Shown: positions 1 to 9,465, counted from the first letter of the stretch. The stretch: 64,000 nucleotides of DNA from SpSt-501 sp037481615 (GCA_037481615.1 JBBFLI010000004.1); one strand, 5' to 3'. Notes: generated by a model not told the origin, from the sequence alone. Numbers and translations: made by a program.

Positions 1-1
1 G

Positions 2-651
<650 letters not shown>

Positions 652-655
<4 letters not shown>

Positions 656-1176
656 AGGGGGGACCGCCGGGGGAGCCCGCCGCCGTGGAAGTCCTGATGC
701 TCAACCGCCAGCGGCGCCTCCGCGTTCCGCTGCGGCGGCTCGCGCGCCGCACCCGCTTCTTCCTGGAGGCGCTCGGCTCCCCGGAGCTCTCCGTCGCCGT
801 CGTGCTGGTGAGCGACCGGCGGATCGCGCAGCTCAACCGCCGCTTTCTCGACCGCCGGGGCCCGACCAACGTGATCGCCTTTCCGGCCGGCCCGGGGGCG
901 CAACCCGGCGCCGGGGGCGTCCTCGGCGATGTCGTCGTCTCGGTGGAAACCGCGGCCCGCGAGGCCCGGGCGGCGGGGGTCGCCCTCGGCGAGCGGCTGA
1001 CCGACCTCGTGCTCCACGGCGTGCTCCACCTGCACGGATACGACCACGAGGCGGGCGGCCCGGAGGCGCAACGCATGGCCCGTCGGGCGCGTGCGCTCCG
1101 CCGACGGCTCGCCGCCGTGGAAGGCGCCCGGCCCCGGGGGGCGGCCGGCGATCGCGAACAAGGGGAGCGGAGGTGA
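652..1176 (+). CDS. ybeY: Endoribonuclease YbeY (16S rRNA 3'-end maturation)
   Basis: Zinc-dependent single-strand endoribonuclease that takes part in 16S rRNA 3' processing and ribosome quality control in the cytoplasm. The zinc motif HxxxHxxxxxH is intact as HGVLHLHGYDH, and the preceding LGDVVVSVETA and NVIAFP segments are typical of the family. The GTG at 652 overlaps the phoH stop. A second GTG at 685, preceded by a purine-rich stretch, would fit the usual N-terminus of the family better, so the first 11 residues are uncertain. The phoH-ybeY order is widespread. About 174 residues, slightly longer than typical because of a basic C-terminal tail. Confidence 0.93.
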
Positions 1177-1178
1177 CG

Positions 1179-2753
1179 ATGTACGCGGTCACCGCGGCGG
1201 AAATGCAGGCCCTGGACCGGGCGACGATCGAGGAGTTCGGCCTGCCCGGACGGCTGCTCATGGAAAACGCCGGCCGGGAGGCCGCCCGTCTCTTTCTCGC
1301 CCATTTCGGCGAACGCGCCCGCCGGGGCGGGGCGGCCGTGGCCTGCGGCCGCGGCAACAACGGCGGCGACGGCTTCGTCATCGCCCGCGTCCTCCGGCAG
1401 GCGGGGATCCCCGTGACCGTCTTCCTGTTCGCCCGAGCCTCGCGCCTGCAGGGCGAGGCGCTGGAGAATTTCCGCCTGCTCGAAAAACTTTCCCTCCCCG
1501 TGTACGAGGTGCCCGACGCCGCGCACCTCTCCGCCTGCAAGGAAGAGATGCGTCGCGCCGCCGTCTGGGTCGACGCGCTGCTCGGAACGGGGCTGAGCGC
1601 CGATCTCCAGGGATTCCTGCGCGAGGTCGTGGAGTTTCTCGACTCCCTCGGGCGCCCCGTCTTCGCGGTCGACCTCCCTTCCGGCCTGGATGCCGACACC
1701 GGGCGGCCGCGGGGGGCCTGCCTGCGGGCCGAGGTCACGGCGACTTTCGGTTTCCCGAAAATCGGGCTCCTTCTTTACCCCGGCGTCTCGTTCACCGGCC
1801 GGCTCGAGGTGTGCGACATCGGCATCCCGGAAGTCGTGGTCGAGCGCCTGCGGCCCCGCCAGCGGCTGATCACCCCCGAAGCGGTGCGCGAGGCGCTGCC
1901 CGCGCGGCCGCCCGAGGCCCACAAGGGGACGACCGGGCACGTCCTCTTGCTCGCCGGCTCCCCCGGGAAGACCGGGGCCGCGGCTCTCGCCGCCTGGGGC
2001 GCCCTGCGCGCCGGGGCGGGCCTCGTGACCGTCGGCTGCCCCGCCTCCCTGAACCCCGTGCTCGAAGTTCTGCTCCGCGAGCCCATGACCTTCCCCCTCC
2101 CCGAGGAGGCGCCGGGCATCCTCGGCCCCGGCGCCCTCGAGGCGCTCGCGGGGCTGATCGCGGGCAAAGGCTGCCTCGCCGTGGGGCCTGGCCTGGGGAC
2201 GGATCCGCGGACGCGGTCGCTCGTGCATCGACTCCCCGCCCTCTGCCCCGCCCCTCTGGTGATCGACGCCGACGGGCTGAACGCCCTGGCGGGCGACCTC
2301 GCGCCGCTCGCCCGGGCCGCCGCCCCGATCGTCCTGACCCCGCACCCCGGCGAGATGGCCCGCCTGCTCGGCACGTCGGTCGCGGCCGTGCAACAGGACC
2401 GCCTGGCGAGCGCCCGGGCGCTCGCCCGCGAAACGGGCGCCCACGTCGTGCTCAAGGGGGCGCGCACGGTGATCGCCCACCCCGACGGCGGCGTCGAAAT
2501 CAACCCGACGGGAAACCCGGGCATGGCGACGGCGGGGATGGGCGATGTGCTGACCGGGGTCCTCGCCGGGTTGATCGCCCAGGGGGCCTCCCCGGAGAGG
2601 GCCTGCCGCGCCGCGGTCTGGCTGCACGGCGACGCTGCCGACGAGGTGGCGCGCCGCCGTGGACCGCGCGGCTACCTCGCCGGCGAGGTGATCGACGCGC
2701 TGCCGCAGCGGATCGCCCTGCGGCTCGCGCCGGGGGGGGATGCGGCGCGGTGA
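1179..2753 (+). CDS. nnr: Bifunctional NAD(P)H-hydrate epimerase / ADP- or ATP-dependent NAD(P)H-hydrate dehydratase
   Basis: Repairs damaged nicotinamide cofactors: the N-terminal half (about residues 1-215, YjeF_N) epimerises R- and S-NAD(P)HX, and the C-terminal half (about 230-515, ribokinase-like YjeF_C) dehydrates S-NAD(P)HX back to NAD(P)H. Seen: GRGNNGGDGFV in the first domain; HKGTTGHVLLLAGSPGKTGA, a GPGLG motif and the GNPGMATAGMGDVLTG signature in the second. Length 524 residues matches bacterial fusions. ATG at 1179 is chosen because GGAGGTG ends 5 bases upstream; a GTG at 1173 in the same frame is less likely. tsaE follows with an overlapping start, an arrangement common in bacteria. 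Confidence 0.95.
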   Translation: MYAVTAAEMQALDRATIEEFGLPGRLLMENAGREAARLFLAHFGERARRGGAAVACGRGNNGGDGFVIARVLRQAGIPVTVFLFARASRLQGEALENFRLLEKLSLPVYEVPDAAHLSACKEEMRRAAVWVDALLGTGLSADLQGFLREVVEFLDSLGRPVFAVDLPSGLDADTGRPRGACLRAEVTATFGFPKIGLLLYPGVSFTGRLEVCDIGIPEVVVERLRPRQRLITPEAVREALPARPPEAHKGTTGHVLLLAGSPGKTGAAALAAWGALRAGAGLVTVGCPASLNPVLEVLLREPMTFPLPEEAPGILGPGALEALAGLIAGKGCLAVGPGLGTDPRTRSLVHRLPALCPAPLVIDADGLNALAGDLAPLARAAAPIVLTPHPGEMARLLGTSVAAVQQDRLASARALARETGAHVVLKGARTVIAHPDGGVEINPTGNPGMATAGMGDVLTGVLAGLIAQGASPERACRAAVWLHGDAADEVARRRGPRGYLAGEVIDALPQRIALRLAPGGDAAR

Positions 2754-3292
2754 GCCCCCTGTCCGTCCGCTGGCCCAGCCGCAGCCCCGAGGAGACCCGG
2801 GCCATCGCCGCACGGCTCGGCCGCAGGCTCCGCGGCCCTTTCGCCTTCTTTCTCATCGGCGGCTTCGGCAGCGGAAAGACCGTCTTCGTCCAGGGCCTCG
2901 CCCGCGGCCTCGGGGTGCCGGAGACGATCCCCGTCACCAGCCCGAGCTTCATCCTGCTCCAGGACTACCCCGGCCGGATGACGCTCCGCCACATCGACCT
3001 CTACCGGCTCGAAAGCGAGGAAGAGCAGGAAGCGGCGGGGCTGTGGGAGGCGCTCGCCGATCCGGTGGTGGCGGCCGTCGAGTGGGCCGAACGGCTTCCG
3101 CCGCGGTTGCGCCGGGAAGGTCTCACCGTCCGCTTCGCCGCCTGCGGGGATACGGAGCGCATCCTCGCCGCGGAGGCCGCTGGACAGGCCGCCGCCGCTC
3201 TGCTACAAGACCTCGGCTCGCAGAGCACGGCCGGGAACGGGGGCCCGGCGGACGTCCGCGTTTCCGCCCCCGGGGAGGATCCATGGGAGTGA
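2750..3292 (+). CDS. tsaE: tRNA threonylcarbamoyladenosine biosynthesis ATPase TsaE
   Basis: P-loop ATPase of the TsaB-TsaD-TsaE complex that makes t6A at position 37 of ANN-decoding tRNAs. The Walker A segment is GGFGSGKTVFVQGLA, followed by VTSPSFILLQDY and HIDLYRLES, both diagnostic for TsaE, and AVEWAERLP near the C-terminus. The GTG at 2750 overlaps the nnr stop by 4 bases and is preceded by a G-rich tract. It has 180 residues, longer than the usual 150 or so, with a Gly/Ala-rich tail after residue 145. The tail runs up to the lysC ribosome binding site and may be poorly constrained. tsaB and tsaD are not in the window. Confidence 0.95.
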   Translation: MSPLSVRWPSRSPEETRAIAARLGRRLRGPFAFFLIGGFGSGKTVFVQGLARGLGVPETIPVTSPSFILLQDYPGRMTLRHIDLYRLESEEEQEAAGLWEALADPVVAAVEWAERLPPRLRREGLTVRFAACGDTERILAAEAAGQAAAALLQDLGSQSTAGNGGPADVRVSAPGEDPWE

Positions 3293-4506
3293 TCGTGCAG
3301 AAATACGGCGGGACATCGGTCGCCGACCTCGAGCGCATCCGCCGCGTCGCCGACCGCGTGATCCGCACGGCCCGTGAGGGACACGCCCTCGTCGTGATCG
3401 TCTCCGCGATGGCCGGAGTCACCGACGGCCTGATCGAGCTCGCCCGGCGCGTCGACCCCCAGCCGGACAAGCGGGAACTCGACGCGCTGCTCGCCACCGG
3501 CGAGCAGACCACGGCCGCGCTGCTCGCGATGACGCTCCGCGCGAAGGGCTATCCCGCCCGGTCGCTGCTCGGCTTCCAGGTCGAGGTGCGCACCGACTTC
3601 TGCTACGGCAACGCGCGCATCCAGGACATCGGGGTCGAGCGCATGCGGCGCCTGCTCGACCAGGGCCTGATCGTCGTCGTGGCCGGCTTTCAGGGCTGCG
3701 ACCCGGAGGGCAACATCACCACCCTCGGGCGCGGCGGCTCGGACACCTCGGCGGTGGCGATCGCCGCCGCGCTGAAGGCCGACTGCTGCGAAATCTACAC
3801 CGATGTCCCCGGGGTCTTCACGGCCGACCCGAACGTCGTGCCTCGGGCGCGCAAGCTGTCCCGCATCTCCTACGAGGAGATGCTCGAGATGGCGAGCATC
3901 GGCGCGAAGGTGCTGCAGATCCGCTCCGTGGAATTCGCGATGAAGTATCACGTGCCGGTGCACGTGCGCTCCACTTTTTCCGACGAGGAGGGGACGATGG
4001 TCGTCGCCGAGGAAAACGGCATGGAACGCGTGGTGGTCTCGGCGGTCACGATGAGCAAGACCGACGCCCGGATCACCCTGAAGAACGTCCCGGACCGCCC
4101 GGGGATCGCGGCCCGGATCTTCACGCCCATCGCCGAGGCCGGCATCTGCGTCGACATGATCATCCAGAACACGCGGGCGAGCGGGGCGACCGACCTCACG
4201 TTCACCGTTCCGCGGGCCGACTACCGCACGGCGCTCGAGATCGAGGAGCGCGTGGCGCGCGAGATCGGGGCCGAGGAGGTCTTGGGGGACGACCACATCG
4301 CCAAGGTGTCGATCACCGGGGTCGGCATGCGCAGCCACCCCGGGGTCGCCGCGCGCATGTTCGCGACCCTGGCGCGCGAGGGGATCAACATCCTGATGAT
4401 CAGCACCTCGGAAATCCGCATCTCCTGCGTCGTCGAGCAGAAATACGCCGAGCTGGCCGTCCAGAGCCTGCACAGCGCCTTCGGGCTCGACGACCCCGCC
4501 GCCTGA
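3283..4506 (+). CDS. lysC: Aspartate kinase (lysine/threonine/methionine pathway)
   Basis: Phosphorylates L-aspartate, the first step toward lysine, threonine, methionine and diaminopimelate. Amino-acid kinase domain at about residues 2-245 with the start VQKYGGTSVADLERI, the LATGEQ motif and the substrate-binding stretch TLGRGGSDTSAVA. Two ACT domains follow (about 265-335 and 345-402), which in this family sense lysine and/or threonine, so feedback inhibition is expected. 407 residues is the usual size of a monofunctional enzyme. ATG at 3283 sits 4 bases after GGGGAGG and overlaps the end of tsaE by 10 bases. Confidence 0.96.
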   Translation: MGVIVQKYGGTSVADLERIRRVADRVIRTAREGHALVVIVSAMAGVTDGLIELARRVDPQPDKRELDALLATGEQTTAALLAMTLRAKGYPARSLLGFQVEVRTDFCYGNARIQDIGVERMRRLLDQGLIVVVAGFQGCDPEGNITTLGRGGSDTSAVAIAAALKADCCEIYTDVPGVFTADPNVVPRARKLSRISYEEMLEMASIGAKVLQIRSVEFAMKYHVPVHVRSTFSDEEGTMVVAEENGMERVVVSAVTMSKTDARITLKNVPDRPGIAARIFTPIAEAGICVDMIIQNTRASGATDLTFTVPRADYRTALEIEERVAREIGAEEVLGDDHIAKVSITGVGMRSHPGVAARMFATLAREGINILMISTSEIRISCVVEQKYAELAVQSLHSAFGLDDPAA

Positions 4507-4519
4507 GGGGGGCGACCCC

Positions 4520-4615
4520 GTGCCCCGCTTCAGCCGCGGGCAGATGCTCTTCGCCGCCCTGTCCGCCGCGGTGCTGCTCGTCCTGGTGGCCTGGCGACGG
4601 CTTCAGCCCTGGTGA
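4520..4615 (+). CDS. Possible 31-residue single-pass membrane peptide
   Basis: A short frame beginning with GTG, preceded by the purine-rich GAGGGGGGCGA, encodes 31 residues: a basic start, one hydrophobic helix (LFAALSAAVLLVLVAW) and a short RRLQPW tail. It follows lysC by 13 bases on the same strand and its last 13 bases overlap the end of convergent pyrF. I know no named family. The positive-hydrophobic-positive layout and ribosome-binding-like sequence make expression plausible, but chance cannot be excluded at this length. Confidence 0.4.
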   Translation: MPRFSRGQMLFAALSAAVLLVLVAWRRLQPW

Positions 4616-5364
4616 GGTCCCGCCGGGTCCCCCCCGAGGGCGGCGATCTCCCGGGCGATCCTCCGGGCGGCCTGCCGCGGGTCGGGGGCCTCGCGGATCG
4701 GGCGGCCGATCACGAGGTAATCGGCCCCGGCGGCGATCGCCGCCGCGGCCGTCATCACCCGCACCTGGTCGTCCGGGCGAGCCGGGGGCCCGGAGGCGCG
4801 GATGCCGGGGGTGACGATCAGAAAGGGCCGAGGGATCGCCCGCCGCACGCGGGAAGCCTCCCGGCCGGAGCAGACGACCCCCGCGCAGCCCGCGGCCCGC
4901 GCGCGGAGGGCCCGCTCGAGCACCAGATCCTCCGGGTTCTCCGCCCACGAAGGATCGTACCCCGACGCCCGCAGGTGTTCCCCCCCCACGCTCGTGAGCA
5001 GGGTCACGGCGAGCACCCCCACCCGGCCGGCCGCGGCTTCGACCGCCGCCCCGAGCATCGCCGGGTTCTCCCCGCAGTGCACCGTCGCCCAGCGCGCGCC
5101 GGTCGCGGCGATCGCCTCCATCGCACGGCCCACCGTCTGCGGGATGTCGTGGAGCTTGAGATCGAGGAAGACGCCCCCGGGGTGGCGTTCCCGGATCCAG
5201 GCGACGATCGCCGGCCCGCAGCGGACGAAGAGCTCGAGCCCCACCTTGAACACCCCGACGCAGCCGGAGAGCTCCTCGACCCAGCGACGCGCCTCGCCTT
5301 CGGAGGCGACATCCAGAGGGAAGACGATGCGCGCACCCGCTTCCGCCACGTCCATGGGCTTCAC
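4603..5364 (-). CDS. pyrF: Orotidine 5'-phosphate decarboxylase
   Basis: Decarboxylates OMP to UMP, the last step of de novo pyrimidine synthesis. The TIM-barrel signature is present as FLDLKLHDIPQTV (catalytic Lys-Asp array), with the phosphate-binding region VTPGIRASG and GADYLVIGRPI near the C-terminus. It has 253 residues if the GTG overlapping the rfbB stop (GTGA) is used; an ATG three codons downstream is the alternative. I prefer the overlapping GTG because short overlaps are the rule in this genome. Its pairing with the dTDP-sugar gene rfbB is not a functional grouping I know; both feed nucleotide pools. Confidence 0.95.
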   Translation of the reverse strand: MKPMDVAEAGARIVFPLDVASEGEARRWVEELSGCVGVFKVGLELFVRCGPAIVAWIRERHPGGVFLDLKLHDIPQTVGRAMEAIAATGARWATVHCGENPAMLGAAVEAAAGRVGVLAVTLLTSVGGEHLRASGYDPSWAENPEDLVLERALRARAAGCAGVVCSGREASRVRRAIPRPFLIVTPGIRASGPPARPDDQVRVMTAAAAIAAGADYLVIGRPIREAPDPRQAARRIAREIAALGGDPAGPHQG

Positions 5365-6413
5365 CCCCCGTAGTGGCGCTGCATCCAGCTTCGGTACTCG
5401 CCGCTCTGGACGCGTTCGACCCACTCGCGGTGTTCGAGGTACCAGGCGATCGTCTTGCGCAGCCCGCTGTCGAAGGTCTCGCGCGGCCGCCAGCCGAGCT
5501 CGCGCTCGATCTTGCCGCAATCGATCGCGTAGCGCAGGTCGTGGCCCGGCCGGTCGGCCACGAAGCGGATGAACTGCCGCCGGGGGGCGAGCCGCCCGTC
5601 GGGGAGCATCTCGTCCAGGAGATCGCAGATGCGCTGGACGGTCTCGAGGTTCGTCTTCTCGCAACGGCCGCCGACGTTGTAGACTTCGCCTTCCCGGCCG
5701 TGTTGCAGGATGAGCCAGAGCGCCCGGCAGTGGTCCTCGACGTGCAGCCAGTCGCGCACGTTCACCCCCCGGCCGTAGACCGGAAGCGGTTTGCCAGCCG
5801 CGGCGTGCAGGATCATCAGCGGGATGAGCTTTTCCGGGAACTGGTAGGGGCCGTAGTTGTTCGAGCAGTTGGAGACGGTGACCGGAAGGCCGTAGGTGTG
5901 GTGATAGGCGCGCACGAGGTGGTCGGAGGCGGCCTTGGAGGCCGAATACGGGCTGTTCGGCCGGTAGGGGCTCTCCTCGGTGAAGAGGCCCTCGGGCCCG
6001 AGCGAGCCGTAGACCTCGTCGGTGCTCACGTGGTGAAAGCGGTGCAGCGCCGTCTTCCGCTCCCGCGCCGCCTCGAGCAGGACGAAGGTACCCTCCACGT
6101 TCGTGCGGATGAAGGCATCCGGCGCGACGATGGAGCGGTCGACGTGGGACTCGGCGGCGAAGTGGCAGATCGTGTCCACGGCCCAGCGCTCGAGCGCCTC
6201 GTCGACGGCGCCGCGATCGCAGATGTCGGCCCGGACGAAGGCGTAGCGGTCGGGGAAGTCGCGCGCGATGTCGGCGAGGTTCTCGGGGTTCCCGGCGTAG
6301 GTGAGCTTGTCGAGGTTGACGACGCTCCCGGCGAAGCCCGCCTCGCGGAAAAGGAAGCGGATGAAATTCGACCCGATGAAGCCGCAGCCGCCGGTGACGA
6401 GAAGGCTCCGCAT
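5361..6413 (-). CDS. rfbB: dTDP-glucose 4,6-dehydratase
   Basis: NAD-dependent short-chain dehydrogenase that converts dTDP-glucose to dTDP-4-keto-6-deoxyglucose for deoxysugar (often rhamnose) synthesis. Rossmann motif GGCGFIGSNFIR at the N-terminus, HFAAESHVDRSI, the STDEVYGSLG active-site segment, and catalytic YSASKAASDHLV. 350 residues, normal length. The partner thymidylyltransferase rfbA lies 21 kb away on the same strand; rfbC and rfbD are not in the window. A TATAGT -10-like box lies about 40 bases upstream. Confidence 0.97.
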   Translation of the reverse strand: MRSLLVTGGCGFIGSNFIRFLFREAGFAGSVVNLDKLTYAGNPENLADIARDFPDRYAFVRADICDRGAVDEALERWAVDTICHFAAESHVDRSIVAPDAFIRTNVEGTFVLLEAARERKTALHRFHHVSTDEVYGSLGPEGLFTEESPYRPNSPYSASKAASDHLVRAYHHTYGLPVTVSNCSNNYGPYQFPEKLIPLMILHAAAGKPLPVYGRGVNVRDWLHVEDHCRALWLILQHGREGEVYNVGGRCEKTNLETVQRICDLLDEMLPDGRLAPRRQFIRFVADRPGHDLRYAIDCGKIERELGWRPRETFDSGLRKTIAWYLEHREWVERVQSGEYRSWMQRHYGG

Positions 6414-6449
6414 GCCCTGCCCCCTCCAGGGAAAACGCTCTTCGCGGCC

Positions 6450-6455
6450 ACTATA
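6450..6455 (-). promoter_or_regulatory. Possible -10 box for rfbB-pyrF
   Basis: TATAGT on the minus strand, 37 bases upstream of the rfbB start codon, in the gap before the divergent CheD-HDOD gene. A GGAGGGGG ribosome-binding tract lies between it and the ATG. No convincing -35 hexamer is seen at the right distance. Confidence 0.4.
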
Positions 6456-6535
6456 GCCGATTTCTGCCGCGGGAGAAAGCCTGCGGGCGCGCGCTTCGGC
6501 CCGCGCGGCGGATCGGGGGAGACCGGAAAAAACGG

Positions 6536-6564
6536 TTGCAGGATCGGCATTTCCGTGCTATGGA
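6536..6564 (+). promoter_or_regulatory. Possible promoter of the CheD-HDOD / selA operon
   Basis: TTGCAG (6536-6541), 17-base spacer, TATGGA (6559-6564). Transcription from here would start near 6571, some 70 bases before the preferred ATG at 6644. The -10 match is weak (TAT plus mismatches), but position and spacing are right. Confidence 0.35.
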
Positions 6565-6643
6565 AAGTCAATTATTTCCGAAGCGTCAGACACCGGAGCC
6601 ACCGGATCCCGCCGGCGGATCCGAGCCGTGGAGTCCCCGTTCG

Positions 6644-7993
6644 ATGAAGCGCCACCACGTGAGCGCCGGCTGTTTCTTCATCGGTCACACCCAGCCGCTC
6701 CTCCTCGAGGCCTACCTCGCAAGCTGCGTCGGGCTCGCCGCCTTCGACCCGCGCACCGGCACGGGGGGAATGGCGCACTTTCTTCTCCCCGAGCCGACGG
6801 CGGCCGAAGGCTTCCTTCACCCCGAAAAATACGCCTCGAGCGGCGTTCCTCTCTTCCTTCGGCGTCTCAAGGAGGCCGGCGCGCGCCGCCCGAGTCTGCG
6901 GGCGGTGATCGCCGGGGGCGCGCTCGTGGGCCCCATCGAGGAGATCGACCTCAACCTCAACATCGGCGGCCGCACGGCGGAGATCACCGAGCGGTTGCTG
7001 CAAGAGGCGGGGGTGGCCGTCGAGCGGGCCGAGACGGGGGGCTATCTCTCGAGCCGCCTCCAGCTGGACATGGAACGCTGGGCCTGGGGGATCGAGCCGA
7101 CCGGCATCGAGGCGCCCGCCTCGGACCGGCCCCCCCGTGCCCCCCGACCGGAGGAGATCGCGCTGGCGATCGAGCGCCTGCAGCCGATCCCGCAGGCCGC
7201 GCTCAAGATCCTGCGGCTGATCGACGAAGAGGAATACGACATCCGCCTGCTCGCCGCCGAGCTGCGCACCGACCAGGTGCTCTCCGCGCAGACCCTGAAA
7301 GTCGCCAACTCGGTCATGTTCGCCAACCGCACCCCGATCGAATCGATCGACCACGCCCTGATGTTCCTCGGGGTGAACCTGCTCGCACAGTTCGTGATCG
7401 CCGCCGCGATCGAGCGGACCTTCTCGCAGCCCTCGGCCGGCTACTCGCTCTGCCGGGGCGGCCTCTACCGTCACGCCGTGGGCACGGCGGCCGTCTGCGA
7501 ACAGCTGGCGCGGGCGACGCAGACGATCCGTCCCGGCCTGGCCTACACGGCGGGGCTCTTGCACGACATCGGCAAGGCCGTCCTCGACCAGTTCGTGGCC
7601 GAGGCCGCCCCCCTCTTCTACCGGCACCTGACGGAAACGCCGGCCGGCGACTTTCTTTCCGCGGAGCAGGCGGTGCTGGCGACGACCCACTGCGAGGCGG
7701 GATACGAGCTCGCCGCACGCTGGTCGTTCCCCGAGACCCTCGCCGAGACGATCCGCCGCCACCACCAACCCGACGAGGCGGTGCGCCGGGAGGAACTCTG
7801 CCAGCTCGTCGCCCTCGGCAACCTGATCTTCCACCGCTTTCACGCCGGGCTGCAGAAGGACCGCCCCGAGCTCTCGGCGCTCGCCCCCCGGCTCCAGGCG
7901 CTCGGCATCGCCGCCGAGCGGCTCCCCCGGGTCCTGGATGCGCTGCCGCTCAGCGTCTTCGCCTTCGGGCCGCTCGGGGCCGCGGCGGCCTGA
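6644..7993 (+). CDS. CheD-HDOD fusion protein
   Basis: Two signalling domains in one 449-residue chain. Residues about 5-140 resemble CheD, a chemoreceptor glutamine deamidase: the segment around Cys28 (LASCVGLAAFDP) and His45 (GGMAHFLLP) carries the catalytic Cys and His, and AVIAGGA and NIGGRTAEIT follow in order. Residues about 170-385 are an HDOD domain (IPQAALKILRLID, VANSVMFAN, LLHDIGKAVLDQF). Earlier in-frame starts exist (6536, 6560), but the ATG at 6644 has GGAG 10 bases upstream and begins where CheD homology begins. No chemotaxis gene is in the window, so the CheD half may act on another partner. Confidence 0.85.
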   Translation: MKRHHVSAGCFFIGHTQPLLLEAYLASCVGLAAFDPRTGTGGMAHFLLPEPTAAEGFLHPEKYASSGVPLFLRRLKEAGARRPSLRAVIAGGALVGPIEEIDLNLNIGGRTAEITERLLQEAGVAVERAETGGYLSSRLQLDMERWAWGIEPTGIEAPASDRPPRAPRPEEIALAIERLQPIPQAALKILRLIDEEEYDIRLLAAELRTDQVLSAQTLKVANSVMFANRTPIESIDHALMFLGVNLLAQFVIAAAIERTFSQPSAGYSLCRGGLYRHAVGTAAVCEQLARATQTIRPGLAYTAGLLHDIGKAVLDQFVAEAAPLFYRHLTETPAGDFLSAEQAVLATTHCEAGYELAARWSFPETLAETIRRHHQPDEAVRREELCQLVALGNLIFHRFHAGLQKDRPELSALAPRLQALGIAAERLPRVLDALPLSVFAFGPLGAAAA

Positions 7994-8022
7994 GGGCGCA
8001 GCCGATCGGGAGGAAACCCACC

Positions 8023-9465
8023 GTGAACCGGGATGCGGATTTTTCCCCGGAGGAACGACAAGAGCGCTTGCGGCGGCTGCCCGCGGTGGACCGTCTCCTC
8101 GAGACGGCACGGGGAAACCCCGACTTCGCCGGCGTCCCGCCTTCGGTGCTCACGCAGGCGGCGCGCGAAGTGATCGACGCCGAGCGCCGCCGCCTGCTCT
8201 CCCCGGAAGCCGCCGGGGACCCCCCCGCCCTTTCCGTCTGGGAGCAGCGGCTCCGGGAGGCGGTGCGGCGGCGGATGCGCCCCAACCTGCGCCGGGTCGT
8301 GAACGCCACGGGGGTGGTGATCCACACGAATCTCGGCCGTTCGCTCCTGGCCGAGGCCGCTCTGGCGCGGGTGCAGGAGGTGGCCCGGCACTACGCGAAC
8401 CTCGAGTACGATCTCGAGCGGGGCAAGAGAGGCTCGCGTTACAGCGCCGTCCGGGACCTGCTCTGCGAGATCACCGGCGCCGAAGACGCGATGGTCGTCA
8501 ACAACAACGCCGGCGCGGTGCTGATCAGCCTGGAAACCCTCGCCCGCGGCCGGGAGGTCGTCGTCTCGCGCGGCGACCTCGTCGAGATCGGCGGCTCCTT
8601 CCGCATCCCGGAGGTGATGGCCAAGAGCGGGGCCCGGCTGCGCGAGGTGGGCACCACCAACCGCACCCACCTCCGGGACTATGAATCGGCGATCGGCGCG
8701 GAAACGGCCCTTCTGCTCAAGGTGCACTGGAGCAATTACAGCATCGTCGGCTTCACGGCCCAGGTCGCACTCGCCGAGCTCGTCTCCCTCGGGCGGCGGC
8801 ACGGGCTGCCGGTGATGGAGGACCTGGGCAGCGGGACCTTCGTCGACTTCTCCCGCTACGGGCTGCTCAAGGAGCCGACGGTTCAGGAATCGGTCGCCGC
8901 GGGCGCCGACGTCGTGACCTTCAGCGGCGACAAGCTGCTCGGCGGGCCGCAGGCCGGGGTCATCGTCGGCCGCCGGGACCTGATCGAGGCGATCCGCAAG
9001 AACCCGCTCAACCGGGCGTTGCGCATCGACAAGTTGACGCTCGCCGCCCTCGAGGGCACCCTGCGCCTCTACCGCGAAGAGGCCGAGGCCGTGCGCGAGA
9101 TCCCCACCCTCCGGTTGCTGACGGAGAGCGAAACCGCCCTTCTGCCCCGGGCCGAGGCGCTGCGCGGGCGGCTGGCCGCGCTCGGGGACCCGCGGCTTGC
9201 GGTCGACATCCGCCGGCTCTCCTCGAAAGCGGGCGGCGGATCCCTGCCGCTGCTCGATCTGCCCAGCCCCGGCCTGCGGGTGCGGATCGAGGGGCTGCCC
9301 GCCCACCGTCTCGAGTCGGCGCTCAGGCGCTCGGAGCCGCCGATCGTCGTGCGCATCGAGGAAGAGGCGGTGATCTTCGATCTGCGGACGGTCCTGCCCG
9401 AGGAGGAGGCGTGGATCGTCGCGGCGCTCGCGCGGATCCTGGGGGAGGGGGCGGACTCGGCATGA
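8023..9465 (+). CDS. selA: L-seryl-tRNA(Sec) selenium transferase
   Basis: PLP-dependent enzyme that turns Ser-tRNA(Sec) into Sec-tRNA(Sec) using selenophosphate. 480 residues. Seen: N-terminal helical domain (RRLPAVDRLLE), NATGVVIHTNLGRSLL, YDLERGKRGSRY, VNNNAGAVLI, and the PLP-lysine segment TFSGDKLLGGPQAG. The start is a GTG 9 bases after GGGAGG. It implies that the organism decodes UGA as selenocysteine, although selB, selD and selC are not in the window and I found no obvious selenoprotein gene here. It lies between CheD-HDOD and a TPR protein and overlaps the latter by 4 bases. Confidence 0.95.
   Translation: MNRDADFSPEERQERLRRLPAVDRLLETARGNPDFAGVPPSVLTQAAREVIDAERRRLLSPEAAGDPPALSVWEQRLREAVRRRMRPNLRRVVNATGVVIHTNLGRSLLAEAALARVQEVARHYANLEYDLERGKRGSRYSAVRDLLCEITGAEDAMVVNNNAGAVLISLETLARGREVVVSRGDLVEIGGSFRIPEVMAKSGARLREVGTTNRTHLRDYESAIGAETALLLKVHWSNYSIVGFTAQVALAELVSLGRRHGLPVMEDLGSGTFVDFSRYGLLKEPTVQESVAAGADVVTFSGDKLLGGPQAGVIVGRRDLIEAIRKNPLNRALRIDKLTLAALEGTLRLYREEAEAVREIPTLRLLTESETALLPRAEALRGRLAALGDPRLAVDIRRLSSKAGGGSLPLLDLPSPGLRVRIEGLPAHRLESALRRSEPPIVVRIEEEAVIFDLRTVLPEEEAWIVAALARILGEGADSA

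Noticed and set aside
8023..9465. UGA-recoded selenoprotein near selA
   Set aside because: I looked for genes whose frame continues past an in-frame TGA with family homology and found none in the window.
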